From assembly GCA_948567375.1 (NCBI GenBank), contig OX419758.1, positions 47,011,473 through 47,075,472 of the forward strand: a DNA stretch of 64,000 nucleotides. The letters run 5' to 3'. Position numbers and translations under genes: made by a program. This document shows positions 43,355 to 54,540 of this stretch, in pieces; within the stretch, counting starts at the first letter, position 1; every line of letters begins with the position of its first letter. Below the pieces are notes generated by a model, which worked only from the letters and a program-made list of their open reading frames with translations, made no database searches and was not told where the DNA came from. The stretch comes from Lunularia cruciata. Taxonomy: Eukaryota > Streptophyta > Marchantiopsida > Lunulariales > Lunulariaceae.

Positions 43355-43420
43355 AATGTACCTCGTGGCCTTATTGGCTCAATAAGGAAGCAAAGAAGCA
43401 AGGGAAGGAAGAAGAATAAT

Positions 43421-43858
43421 GTGCAAAGATCCCAAAAGGCAACCTCACAATTGATTAATGTGAATGGAATCCTAAAAGGTAATCAAGTGAGAGTATTAAT
43501 AGATCCGGGAGCAACAGAGAATTTCTTGTCTCGCTCTGTTGCAATAAGATTAGGAATGGATCTAGAGAGAGATGGGAGTGAAGAAGTAGAGTTACCTAAT
43601 GGGAAAATAGAGAGGATTGAATCATTACCTAGACGGGTAACCCTCTCTATAGGAGAATATCAGGAAGTAATTGAGTGGCGAGTGATACAGTTTGCTCATT
43701 ATGATGCAATTTTAGGCATGCCATGGATAGAGCAATACAACCCTATGGTGGATTGGAGGAAGAAAGTAGTGAGAACTCACCAATGGTCAATCACCAATGG
43801 TCAATCATTGGGGTTAAAGAAAAATCACACAGGCAGAAATTGCCTCTATACATTATAG
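43421..43858 (+). pseudogene. ChrB aspartic protease
   Basis: 145-residue open frame. The active site reads VLIDPGATENFLS near 43,493-43,531, with Pro in place of the Ser/Thr of D-S/T-G, so catalysis is probably lost. Second hallmark AILGMPWIEQYNP follows. Matches the usual retropepsin length and position between gag and RT. Confidence 0.85.
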
Positions 43859-43989
43859 GGATGGCAAATGTCTATAAGACCGATAGATGTTTTATGGGTC
43901 TAATAAGAGAAGTCTAGAGTGCACAACTTGATGGACAAATTCCTGAGATATTGAAGGATGTGGTGGATGAGTTTCAAGGTGTCTTTCTC

Positions 43990-44820
43990 GATGATCTACC
44001 CTCATGATTACCACCAAAAAGGCAAGTAGATAAAAATTGAGACACTCCCGGGGAAGACACCTCCTTGTAAGGCCCCATATCGCCTATCACCTCATGAGTT
44101 GGAGGAGTGTAAGACTCAAATTGAGGAGATGCTACAAAAAGGGTTCATCCAACCTAGCGTATCACCATATGGGGCCCTTGTCTTGTTTGTGAAGAAGAAG
44201 GATGGTACAATGCGCATATGCATTGACTATCGGGATCTCAATTAGCAAACCGTGAAGAAAAAATACCCCTTACCTCGCATAGATGATCTATTTGATCAAC
44301 TCTATGGAGCAAGATACTTCACCAAATTGGACTTGCAGAGCGGTTACAATTAAATCCAAATTGTAGAGGAGGATGTGTACAAAACTGCCTTTTGAACCAA
44401 GTATGGCCACTTTGAGTATCTTGTGATGCCTTTTAGCCTCACCAATGCACCTGCCACTTTCATGAGTCTAATGAATGACATATTTCATCCATACTTGGAT
44501 AAGTCTGTTATCATCTTCTTGGATGATATCTTAGTATATAGTAGCATGATGACAAAACACAAACAACATCTACGAGAGGTCCTCCATATTCTAAGATAGA
44601 ATCAATTGTACGCCAAAATCTCAAAGTATGAGTTTGGCAAGTCTGAAGTAGACTACTTGGGGCATAGAGTAAGTGCGAAGGGCATTCAAGTATTGATAGA
44701 TAAAATAGAGGTCATTCAAAAATGGAGTGTCCCAAAAGATCAAACTCAACTTAAAAGCTTCTTGGGGTTGACGGGATTCTATCATAGATTTGTCAAGGAC
44801 TTCTCCAAGGTTGCATAGCC
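43990..44820 (+). pseudogene. ChrB reverse transcriptase
   Basis: Blocks in order: [67 protein letters not shown], the catalytic FLDD at 44516-44527 with ILVYSS, GHRVSAKGI, FLGLTGFYHRFV. Several TAG stops sit at expected Gln codons (for example after DYRDLN) and TGA at a Trp codon (TAFWTKYG position). Confidence 0.92.
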
Positions 44821-44869
44821 TTTAACGACACTGCTTGGCAAGGGGAAGATGTGGACATGGGGAACTGCA

Positions 44870-45360
44870 CAAGAGTTGGCCTTTCAAGAATTGAAGGCCG
44901 CCTTGCTACATGCACTAATCTTGAAGTGGTATGACCAAAACGTCCAATCAAGTTGGCTATAGATGCATCAGGCATAGCAATCGGAGCAGTCCTACAACAA
45001 GAGTGGCATGACGGATGGCATCCAATTGCATATTTCTCTCAAAAGTTGTTACCGGCAAAGCACAACTACCACACCATAGAACGAGAAGAGCTAACCATTG
45101 TTCTAACAACCAAGCATTGGAAGCACTATCTGGGCAAGAAGGCACTTGTAGTGGAGACAGACCACACACCTCTAGTCTACCTCAAGACGCAAAAGGATCT
45201 ATCTCATCGCCAAATTCAGTGGGCAGAGTGGCAACAATGCTTCAACATAACAATCACCTACGTGGAAGGTAAGAAGCAACTTGTAGATGCATTCACCCGC
45301 ATGCCAATGGCAAATAACTTGGTGGCAGAGGTTAAGATTAACCCTGAATTGTGGCCATAG
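44870..45360 (+). pseudogene. ChrB RNase H
   Basis: AIDASGIAIGAVLQQ, IAYFSQKLLPAKHNY, ELTIVLTTKHWKHYL, ETDHTPLVYL and TYVEGKKQLVDAFTR cover a full RNase H domain, with the catalytic Asp (AIDAS), Glu (EREEL) and Asp (ETDH) present. The main open stretch runs 44953-45360. Confidence 0.92.
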
Positions 45361-45363
45361 ATT

Positions 45364-46308
45364 TTGGCTGCTACAAAAATTGATCCACAGATTGTAGAAG
45401 CGCAATCATCCAAAGGTGTCACTAGCACCCAAGGACTCACCTTTTGGGATGGCAGATTATGGATCCCAAATGTCCCAGAATTATGCACCACCATTCTAAC
45501 GGAATGTCATGATTCGGCCATTGCAGCTCATGTCGGAGTGGACAAGACCTTGGATGCAGTCAAGCGCCATTACTATTGGCCCAAGATGAGCAATGACGTG
45601 ATGGACTATGTGCGTAGCTGCCTACTTTGTCAACAGAACAAAGCTTCTAATCAAGCTCATGCACGGCTCCTTTAACCTCTCCCCACTCCTACCCAACATT
45701 GGGAACAAGTGAGTATGGATCTTGTCTATGAATTACCCAAGACCACCTCAAGGTTTGACTCCATTGTGGTCTTTGTGGACCGGCTCAGCAAAATGATTCA
45801 TGTACGCCCTACCACCAAGGAGCTGACCGCTCCACAACTAGGTCAATTATACTTAGATGCAGTCTTTGCTCACCATAGCTTGTCTAGAGTACTCATCACC
45901 AATACAAGCATCCAATTCACCAGTTTGTTTTGGCAAACACTCTTTGGTTTTTTCAAAACCAAGTTGGCCATGTCCATAGCTTACCACCTACAAACAGATG
46001 GCCAAATAGAGCGGGCTAATTGCACAATTGAAGACATGTTACGCGGCTTCACCTTAGAAGAGCAAGAGAGGTGAGACACCCTACTTCCATTGGTGGAATT
46101 CGCTTACAACAATTCAGTGAATGCATCCACCCAAGTCACTCCATTCTTCCTCATGTATGGTGAGCATTCCTTCACACCTTCTAGCTTGATGAAGATCCGT
46201 CCAATGGCTACCAAGGTCGATGCAGCCAACACATTTGTTTCTAGAATCCAACAAGGTGTGGAGACCGCCAAGCACAGATTACACATTGCGCAAAATCAAC
46301 GGAAGTAG
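45364..46308 (+). pseudogene. ChrB integrase, zinc finger and catalytic core
   Basis: Zinc domain HVGVDKTLDAVKRHYYWPKM ... SCLLCQQ (45,530-45,640). Core: SMDLVYELP (first Asp), LITNTSIQFTS (the second catalytic Asp is now Asn, at about 45,901), and QTDGQIERANCT (Glu). The 46090-46308 segment carries VEFAYNNSVNASTQVTPFFLMYG. TAG and TGA stops separate the segments. Confidence 0.9.
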
Positions 46309-46332
46309 TATGCTAATGCACACCGTAAGCAC

Positions 46333-46791
46333 ATGGAGTTCAATGTTGGAGATCAAGTGTGGCTATCAACAACCAACCTCACATTAGTTGGACCTCGTAA
46401 GCTCAAACCTCGTTTTATTGGGCCTTTCTTGATTTTTTGTCGCATTGGCGCTGCGGCCTATCACCTTGAGCTACCACCATACAAGAAGATCCATCCAGTG
46501 TTCCATGTCTCCCTACTATGCAAATATGCTCCCCAATCAGGCCAGGGTCATTCCACATAAGACATTTGACCTTGTCCAATATTCATTGATGGCATAGAGG
46601 AATATGAAGTGAAGCGGATTCTCCAAAAATGCATACATGGTACTTGCCATCTATGGGTGGAATATCTAGTACAATGGAAAGGTTACTCTCTCTATGAAGC
46701 AACCTGGGAGACCACTGCCAATTCGGCACATGCACCGGTGTTGGTGCAAGCATTTGAGCAACAATTGCACAACGAGGACGTTGCGTCTTAA
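46333..46791 (+). pseudogene. ChrB integrase C-terminus with chromodomain
   Basis: GPY module (FNVGDQVWLST, KPRFIGPFLI, HPVFHVSLL) at 46,339-46,525, then a chromodomain at 46,597-46,755: IEEYEVKRILQ, VEYLVQWKGY, ATWE. Aromatic positions are better kept than in ChrA. The domain is expected to bind methylated histone tails and steer integration. Confidence 0.9.
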
Positions 46792-46803
46792 AAGGAGGGA
46801 GGT
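46788..46803 (+). other. ChrB polypurine tract
   Basis: AAAAGGAGGGAGG directly before the 3' LTR. Confidence 0.8.
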
Positions 46804-46804
46804 C

Positions 46805-47515
46805 TATAATACCAAGAGCTAGCCATATGATCTAGATGTGAAATTTGGTTTGGTAACATCTAGAATGATGTTATACATGATGGTCAAAATAGATAAGATA
46901 GAAGTATCACCAAAAGAGTACTTCTAATAATAGAGCAAAAACCAAAATAGACTTGAGAACCTTAGAACCAATAGCTAGACATATGATTTAAAGGTGAGAA
47001 TTGGTTTGGTAACATCTTGAAGCATGTTACACATGATGTACTAAACAGATCAGAAAGAGGTATCACCAAAAGGGGACTTCTACTAATAGAGTAGGAACCA
47101 AAATATACCTGAAATCTTTGAAGGCAATTTCGGAGGCCTAAACGGATAAATTAGGCCTTGAAAATGTGTACATTCCCCCCCCCCCCAATGGAGGCACGGC
47201 TGGCCTTTCCTCCACCCTACTTTGTCTTGTTGAGAGCTTTCCAATGGTACCTTACTCATGTGATTCTAAGATTCCTATAAGAAGATTCCCGAAAAGATTC
47301 CCTCTGGTCAAAGCTTGTTTGACCAACTAGATAGGACCTAGACCAGACATGTCACCCATCCAAGTAAGTAATCCAAGGGTGGAGCTTTCTGACATGTCAC
47401 CTATCTGTGTCTCTAATCTTATGGTGGAGGGTCCTTGGAGGAGATCCTTTGGGGCATCAAATGTTTGAATGTGCAATTTGTATTTTCTCTCTTCTCTTGT
47501 CCTTGGATTATTACA
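46805..47515 (+). repeat. ChrB 3' LTR
   Basis: 711 bp, TATAATACC to ATTACA, followed by CCAAC. It lacks a ~30-bp piece near the TATA region that the 5' LTR has, and contains a run of 12 C (six in the 5' copy). Confidence 0.92.
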
Positions 47516-47520
47516 CCAAC

Positions 47521-48029
47521 CTATAATAATATGCTAGAAGAAAATTATGTACTTGGATGAGATGTTTGTAACAACCTAGAAAACACTAAATTGGAGTATT
47601 ATTGTGAGTAAGAGATTGTTCTTACAAGGATAAGGGTTGGAAATGGGTGAATACTCATGCAAATGTCACAATTAAGTCCTTTATATTTACTATTTTACCT
47701 CTTGGGTAGAGATGACTCCCAAACAAAGACAATAAAAGACAACTACCACGACGGTGCACTATTAAAATAACAAAGAAGATAATAACTTGCACTATAATAT
47801 ATAATTCTAATGAATTTTGAAAAGTGATGGGTTAGTACAAGAGGTGCTCCTCTTCTCTAAAGGGATCCGAAAGATTCTACAAAGATAAGTGTTCTACTCT
47901 TTCCAAAGGTTAGAGGTGTGGTCTTTTGATGACCATCCCTTCTTTGGAAGATGCTTATCTTCTAGATATCCTAACTCCTTTTGAATATCTTGGTCCATAA
48001 TATTTGAAATACAATTTTTGTCTCTTCCA
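47521..48029. other. TatC interior after ChrB, unassigned
   Basis: Continues the second copy of the 174-bp duplication for about 25 bp, then AT-rich sequence without a clear frame. Confidence 0.35.
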
Positions 48030-48345
48030 AAGGAGCTACTTCTCATGATTTCAATGTCCTACCCTTCCAAACGCATTGTCTTCACCAGAAATAATCTTCT
48101 ACCCTCCCAAAGGCATCATCTTTAGCAAACTACAATGTTCTACCCTTCAAAGAGCACCATCTTCTTCCAAGATCAATGTTCTACCCTTCCATAAGGCACT
48201 ATTTCCACTCGAAACCCAATGTCATATCTTTTGGAGGCACTATCTTCCTAAAGGGTGTCCTACCTTTAGGTAGACAATGTCTTCACCAAAACAAAATGTT
48301 ATCTCTTTGGAAGACACTCTCTTCAAGATATTGCATAATCTTTTT
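48030..48345. repeat. Degenerate ~41-bp tandem repeats
   Basis: Six to seven units of about 40-43 bp built on AATGTTCTACCCTTCC, then AAAGGCACCATCTTCA and CCAA. The open frames 48076-48436 are translations of the repeat. Confidence 0.75.
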
Positions 48346-48689
48346 GACAATCTATTCATTCAATATTCACACTTGGGTTCCCCATAATAATACATCCCAT
48401 TGGCTGTCAAGGCATTGTATCAAGAAATTGCACTAGAGTGAGTGATCACACACACTCAACTTCTTGCAATGTTTGTTGACCTTCACCCAAAAATGAAAAC
48501 AAGAATCAAGAATCGTCAAGAGAGAGTTTGAGCAACAAGACAAAGAGTAGTGAAGCTTTTTCACTTTATTCACCAATTTTGATTGGATTATGTTGCATTT
48601 GAATGTTATGCTTAAATAGCAACAAGCACTCCAAAATAAGAACTACAACAAAAACTAATGTATGGCCACCATTAATGGTCAATCATGGC

Positions 48690-49519
48690 TACTACAAGGT
48701 GCAACTCTAGGAGGGTACAAAGGGTGTATAGCTAAGACAATATGTTACTCTAATACCAGCTCTAAGGATTTTGATGCCTCCTTGAACTTTTCCTCTAGCT
48801 CTAATGACTCCACTACCTCATTAAAAATTGCAATGTCATCTACAAGCTCTCTCTCAACTCTTTAAACTTCATCTCAATCTTAGTCCTAAGTCTTAAGGTG
48901 ATCCATTCTAAGTTTGATCTTTAAATAGGTCCATGAGTTTTTGACGTGCTAGCCAAAGCTCATATACCTCATCCATGATGGTAGTGTTCTCCACAAACTC
49001 CACCATCATCTTCTCCATAATGTTACATCACTTCTTCACAATAGTTTGGTGCTTGTCCTCCCTTATTCCCTTCACTAGCAATTTGAGTCTCAATTCACCA
49101 TCTTGAAGCATCTTGGTCAAAAAAAGGAGCTACTACCAATAGTTAAAGCTTCTCTTGCTCCTCCTCAATTTAGACAAACCATAGCAATGATGAGCTCTCA
49201 ATGCATCACTTGCACTTTGGTGTGCAAAGTCTCCATTGATTCTTAGTATTTGGTGATGCAAATGATTGTGTCTTTCTAATAAATAGTGGTTACTTCCACA
49301 TAATTTTCCTTTTAGATGGCCATAATTTGTAATCAATCATCAATTACCTCACTTGCAACTCCAATTGTTGGATCAATTCTATTGATTTGGCCCTCTTCTC
49401 AGTTGCCAAGTTCCAAAGATCAATTTTGGTCTTTCAAAGAGTCTCAAATTACTCTTCACCAGATGGTGCTCTTCATCCAATTCTTGCAAAGACCTTTGTA
49501 GCATGGTCAATTCCTTCTC
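48690..49519 (-). pseudogene. Coiled-coil ORF remnant, part downstream of MetR-3
   Basis: Minus-strand reading from 49,519 starts EKELTMLQRSLQELDEEHHL and continues in several frames with Leu/Glu/Lys-rich helical text, ending ELEEKFKEASKSLELVLE near 48,720. It joins in frame with 51,604-52,300 when MetR-3 is removed. Unknown protein, probably a long coiled coil. Confidence 0.45.
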
Positions 49520-49524
49520 CAATT

Positions 49525-49964
49525 TGTCATGTCATTTGTAGCATTGCACCTAGATTGCTTAGACTTTGGAGTAGTAGTGTTTGTAGTGAGGAGTATTTTG
49601 GTAGTTACTCATAGATTAATTGTTGATGGTTAGATTTGTGTTTGGGGTATTGATTACATGGTAGGGCCTACCACCACTTAGCACCATTTGCATTGTCAAA
49701 TGTGCTATTGGCAAGACCATTAGGGTTAGAGACCAAGGGGTTTACTTTTGAAGTGCAGGTCTAGAGAGCTCACTTCTTTAATGTTGAGCCTTCAAGTTCT
49801 TTGCTATGGTGTAGAAAGGTCAGTAAGCATCACCTAGATTCTATTAGCTAGAGTGGGTGTGGCTTGATTATAATCAATGCACAATTGTTGGAAAATTATT
49901 GAGTGATAGATCAAGTCTTGATTTGATTGAATGTAATTTGAATTGTGTTAACAAATAGATTACC
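49525..49964 (+). repeat. MetR repeat A of MetR-3
   Basis: About 440 bp, aligned with the other A copies but strongly C-to-T changed (for example GGTAGGGCCTACC for GGTGGGGCCCACC). Confidence 0.82.
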
Positions 49965-51504
49965 TCAAAGAAGTAAGGTCAAGGAGAAATTGGGTGCAAG
50001 GACTGAAGGTGTTGGTGGTATCTCCAAGCCTTGCTGATTGTTGGTAACTTGATCATGGTCCAGAGTTTCCTTAAGAGTGATTGTGTGCAAAAGATCTTTG
50101 AATTGATGTAGATTGGTAGTGAGGCAGATGGTGTGCAAAAAAGCTAGCCAAATTTTGAACAAAGAGAAGCAATTTTCAAGTGATAGTTGTGATTTTGAGC
50201 TCAAGAGGTGAAATTAGGATCAATTTGGTGCAAGTTGAGTTCAAAAAGTGAAATTGAAGGTGAAGTTGGGAACCCAACCATGTGAATTACAAATTTGGAG
50301 AATCATGTCCGTCAAGTTTGGCTCAAATGAAAATTTAGTAGAGGATATGGAGATAAGCAGACTTTAGGGATTTATGTCAGATTTTACATCAGATTTTTGT
50401 TGGAGTTTAATATCAAATTTTGGTCAGATTTGGAGGAGTTTTGCTAGATTTGGAGAGGGCTCAACATGGCAGATTTTGGCTTGAGTTAGAGGAGTTTTGC
50501 CAAATTTAGAGTGGGTTCAAAGTGGCAAGGAGAAAAGCCTCATTTGGTTGTCTTGAGGTTTTGAGGCATAGTGTTGTGGGCTATGAGAGGCTATGAAGGC
50601 CAGCAGAGTCATCTTGTTGGCATGAGGCTAGCTAGTTTAGAGTAGATTTAAGTCATTGTTTGGCAAAATCTGCCCACCTTGCTAGATTATGTGCAATAGG
50701 GTTTGACCCCTAGATCTTTGGTTCCTAGATTGGTGCCCTAGCCAATTGGTCCACCCTCACACATTGTCTTAGTGACTGTTCCATTGTTATCTATACACCT
50801 ATAGCTTTGGCTAGGAGAGACAATTTTATCTTATTCTTGGTGATCTTGGTAGCTTAGGAAGTAGATAACTCATATTATATCAAATGGTGGCAAAGTCAGT
50901 CTAGTGTTGAGATGGAGGGTTTTCATTTAGATTTCTTATGATTAGATACATCCATTCTTTTCTTCTTATTTTTGCACCATGTGTGTATGAGGTATCTTGA
51001 CTTTAGAGCATTGGTGCTTTAGTGTGTTGTTGATAGTGAGGCTGGAGTGATGACCAATCACACTTACTATGTGTCTCTTTGGTGAGGCAAGAAGTGATGA
51101 CTTGCAGATCATGAGAGTGCATGTTGTGATGGTAGGTTACATGTTAGAGCTAAATTAGTGGGTGATGTTTTGTTGGTACATTGGCACTTGGTGGGGTACT
51201 TACGGTGGTTACGATTGCAGGTTGTAGTTTGTGGTTACTTTGTCATGATGGAGTTCTTTGGGGATTCCAAAGGAGATAACGCTATAGAGACATTGTGGGT
51301 TTACCTACAATGGCGCTCGTTGCAAGCTTGTATCTCAAGTCCCAATGAGGGAGGAGATTGACTCTGAGTTGGAGTTTGACACATGAGCTAATTCAATTGA
51401 GAGTGCACTTGGTGTGTCCACACTGTTGTTGTGGGACATGGATGAGATTTATGGGGCCTCTACAGGCCCCAAGCGTTACTCAAGTATAGTGGGTACCATT
51501 GAGT

Positions 51505-51598
51505 TAGAGTCTATGTATGACTTATGTGTGATTTTTGCTTCTATAGTGTGTGATATTGACACCAATTTATGTTGTGTAGCAATGTATATACATATGAC
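51505..51598 (+). repeat. MetR repeat B of MetR-3
   Basis: Matches AGAGTCTATGTATGACTTAT through GTATATAC of the MetR-2 B repeats; forms the 3' boundary of the insertion. Confidence 0.82.
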
Positions 51599-51603
51599 AA
51601 ATT

Positions 51604-52310
51604 CCATAATGTCTCCAATTCTAAGAATCCTCCAACTTGCTTAGTCTTCAAGCACTCAATCTTCTCTTGCTCTCCATGGGTCATCTTCAAAGCATCAAAC
51701 TCTTCATGCAAGGCAATCAATTCCACACCTTGCTTCTTTTGTTCTTCATGAAGGTGAATAACTTCACTCTGCAAGGAAGCTACCTCCAACTTATGCTACT
51801 CAAGTTGAGCATGCATCTTAGTCATCATAGTTGAATAATTTGAGACATCGGAGAATTCCTTCTTGTATCTTGGATAATGAGTATCCAAGACCATCATCAA
51901 AGGTAGCAAAATATCTTGAGCTATACCTCATTCCAAGCATCTTCCAAGTAACATAGTGCTCATCCTTCCTAGTCAACTGCCTTCTAGTATCAATGGGTTG
52001 GGAGGTACTTCATAGCTCAAGTTCTTGCAATGGTTTCTCAACACTCTTCAAAATATCATCATCTTCATCTTCATTGAAATTATCTATTTCCCTATTTCTT
52101 GAATAAGCAACTTCTAAATTAATTTTGGTGAAGAGAGCTCAAGGGTGAGCATATTACTAATTCTCCATCCATAAACATCTCCAACATGCTTTCCTTCTTA
52201 GCTTTCTTCTTCTTTTGGTGGTTCCTCTTGATGCCTCTTCTCTCAATCAAAATTGGTCTTGTGCACCTCTTTGGGTTGGATATCTTCCTCTTTATCTAAC
52301 CCCTTGATAG
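51604..52310 (-). pseudogene. Coiled-coil ORF remnant, part upstream of MetR-3
   Basis: Minus-strand frames: KDEHYVTWKMLGMRYSSRYF near 51,950, then EVASLQSEVIHLHEEQKKQG and LIALHEEFDALKMTHGEQEK (51,789-51,660), strongly heptad-like. Stops and one frame change interrupt it. Not a family I can name; possibly a transposon-encoded structural protein. Confidence 0.45.
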
Positions 52311-52344
52311 CTTAAAGTTGCTTGGCCCACTTGGTGGTGATGTT

Positions 52345-54540
52345 GTGTTGTGGTTTGCTTAACTAGTGAAAAAGGAGTTAGTATGATTTATCTCCAAATT
52401 ATTGGAGTAGATTGTTAGATGGATCTCATAATTGAGTTATTGCCATGTAAGCAATCTATGTACATGTATATGATTGGCCATATGTATTATGGTGTTGTTC
52501 TCTTTGAGGGTTTTATTTATATAGGTGGTATAGAGTTGCTAGAAGGGAGTGTGTTTTAGTTTTAGAAGTTTCAAGCAAGAAGAGAATATTGGGAGTGAGA
52601 GTTGTAGTAGAGCATTGGAGGAATCATTTGAGTAGAAGATGTTCCATGCTTCTGATCTACCACTCCTAAATCCTTTTCTCACTAGGCTTCAGCTTCTACA
52701 CCATGATAAACTTTGGGGTTAGATGGTAGTGCAATTTAGGGCTACATTCATTGAGTTAGTGATGGGAAGCATGGATCTAATTGTTCTTCCAATGTTTATT
52801 TATGAGCAAGTCTAGGAATTGACCATCTATATGCTCTTATAGATGAATAATGACTTAATCTCATTCAATAGCTTCAAGTTGGAGTGGTGTGGTCTATTTG
52901 GCAAAAAAAAAACCAACTAAATGACAAAAATGCAAGTGATTGGTCCCAAGAGGAGAAGTCTTGAGTTTTTTGACCATCAAAGGAGTGAGGAGAATGCATT
53001 CAAGGAGAATAGACCATGGTTGGAGAGAGGAGTTGATAGGCTACAATGTGGAGATAAAAAACAAATGATTTGAGTTGATTCTCAAGGGAATATGATCAAT
53101 TGAATCAAGGGGGTAGAGTTCATACTCAAGTATACAAATTGGACAAATTGGAGATGTTTGTGACACATTTTCATGATATGTTAGTGGGGTTGGAGAGTAG
53201 GAGTGCTAATAGTGCGGAGTGCAATAAGTTCTAGTTTTAGATCAATCTCAAATCAAATTTGGTTGATTGAAGATGGAGCTTTAGAAAGTAAAGTGTTGGA
53301 GATAAGATGATGATCAAGTTTGGAGTTTTGGTCATTTCTCAAGTTAGGGTTCAAATCAGCTTATGAAAATTCCTAGCATTATTGGTGATTATATCTTGCA
53401 CCTTTGTGCTAAAATTTCATATGAATTCCTCAAATAAATAATTTAGTGTCTTGGATTAAGCCTACTTGAGTCTATAGAGCTCACAAGTTAGCCCAACTCA
53501 AGAATTGATCAATATTTAGGGATTGGATTTGGATTAGGTTGTCAAACTTTTCAAGGATCTAGACAATAGCACAAAAAGCTAATTTGAAAATTTTGGTTAG
53601 CTCAAGGTCCATGGAGAGTGAAAGTTGATGCAATAAGTTCTATTGAAACTACTATTGTAAGCTTGGTAAAGTATTTTTATCTTTAAAAAAAAATAGTCAA
53701 AAAAATAGGATAATTGACATTCAATCATGATTGAATGTCAATTCTCCCATTTTTTTACTATGATTGAAAAATTTAGGTTGCTAAAGTGTTTGTGAGGATT
53801 ATGTGTACTTTTGATCCCAAAATATAGGGAAATTTGCCAAGATCCATTAGCAAACCCTCACTTAGGGATTTCAAAATTAAGGTGAAAACTATAGAAAAAA
53901 GTAGATAAGTTTCAGAGCTTGTCAAAGAAGCTATAGTGGTCAGATTATAGCTTACTTCATACTATTAAAAAGCTTATCTAGCATGCTTTTCATTTAGCTT
54001 TTGATCATTTGAAGCAAAGTAACACAAGAAATTTTATTTGCATCTAAGTTGCATAAATTTGTCTTTATTCAAAAAGGCATAGAAATTGCCCATAGAAATT
54101 GGAATACAAATTTAAATTAGCTTGATGACAAGGCATGAAGCTCTAAAGCCAATCTCCACCAAAACCATAGAGAGTTGTTGAATTCTTGTAGTTGGATCCT
54201 CTTTGTGCTTCCATGCTTGTTTGTATGCCCAATTAGCTTGGATTGGTGTGCAAGCATTGCACTTAAATTCTTTCTTTCTATGAATGTTGTGTATTTCTCC
54301 TTGGAAATGTTGGAAGTGATGACCATCAGACCAAGAGTGCATGTTATGATGACAAATTAGGTTGTTTGTTACTACCCTACCTAGTAGAAGGAATACTAGA
54401 AACAAGAATGGAGGGTTTTGATGGTTGGGTAACATGCATACTCAAACTAGTAGTGACAAATGTACATACAACCTTTGATCTATAAGCTCCATAGCTAGAC
54501 ACCTTGTGTGTTCATAAAAAGAGAAAAGCAAAGTATGATA
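52345..54540 (+). repeat. Rep-E copy 2, uninterrupted
   Basis: About 2.2 kb, homologous in order to 32,085-30,367 plus 20,645-20,160 of copy 1 on the other strand. It carries the frame with SMYMYMIGHM and, near its end, 54175-54360 with LDWCASIALKFF. It shows the empty site for MetR-2 near 53,1xx+0.95 kb, at about 54,092 (GCCCATAGAAATTGG). Repeat type unknown; it may be an LTR of an uncharacterised element. Confidence 0.7.
53712..53743. repeat. 32-bp perfect palindrome
   Basis: Two 16-bp arms, AATTGACATTCAATCA and its exact reverse complement, with no loop. It lies inside Rep-E copy 2; the equivalent near 30,700 in copy 1 keeps only part of the symmetry. Confidence 0.97.

Larger units (their letters stand above)
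40952..47515 (+). mobile_element. ChrB: nearly complete Ty3/gypsy chromovirus
   Basis: 6.56 kb: LTR (737 bp), initiator-Met primer site, leader module, gag, protease, RT, RNase H, integrase with chromodomain, polypurine tract, LTR (711 bp). Target duplication CCAAT/CCAAC. All domains are present and in order, but it is inactivated by TAG stops, a D-to-N change in the integrase and a D-P-G protease. The LTRs differ by about 2-3% over the first 250 bp plus one 30-bp gap, so it is younger than TatC. Confidence 0.93.
49525..51598 (+). mobile_element. MetR-3: deleted copy of the DNMT-bearing family
   Basis: Repeat A (49525-49964, start TGTCATGTCATTTG), leader, the first ~160 bp of gag (ATG at 51345; LLWDMDEIYGASTGPKRYS), then an abrupt junction near 51,505 into repeat B, which forms the 3' end. 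All other coding sequence is lost. Target duplication CAATT (49520-49524) and AAATT (51599-51603). Removing it restores the frame of the coiled-coil ORF. It starts with A and ends with B, as MetR-2 does. Confidence 0.85.
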
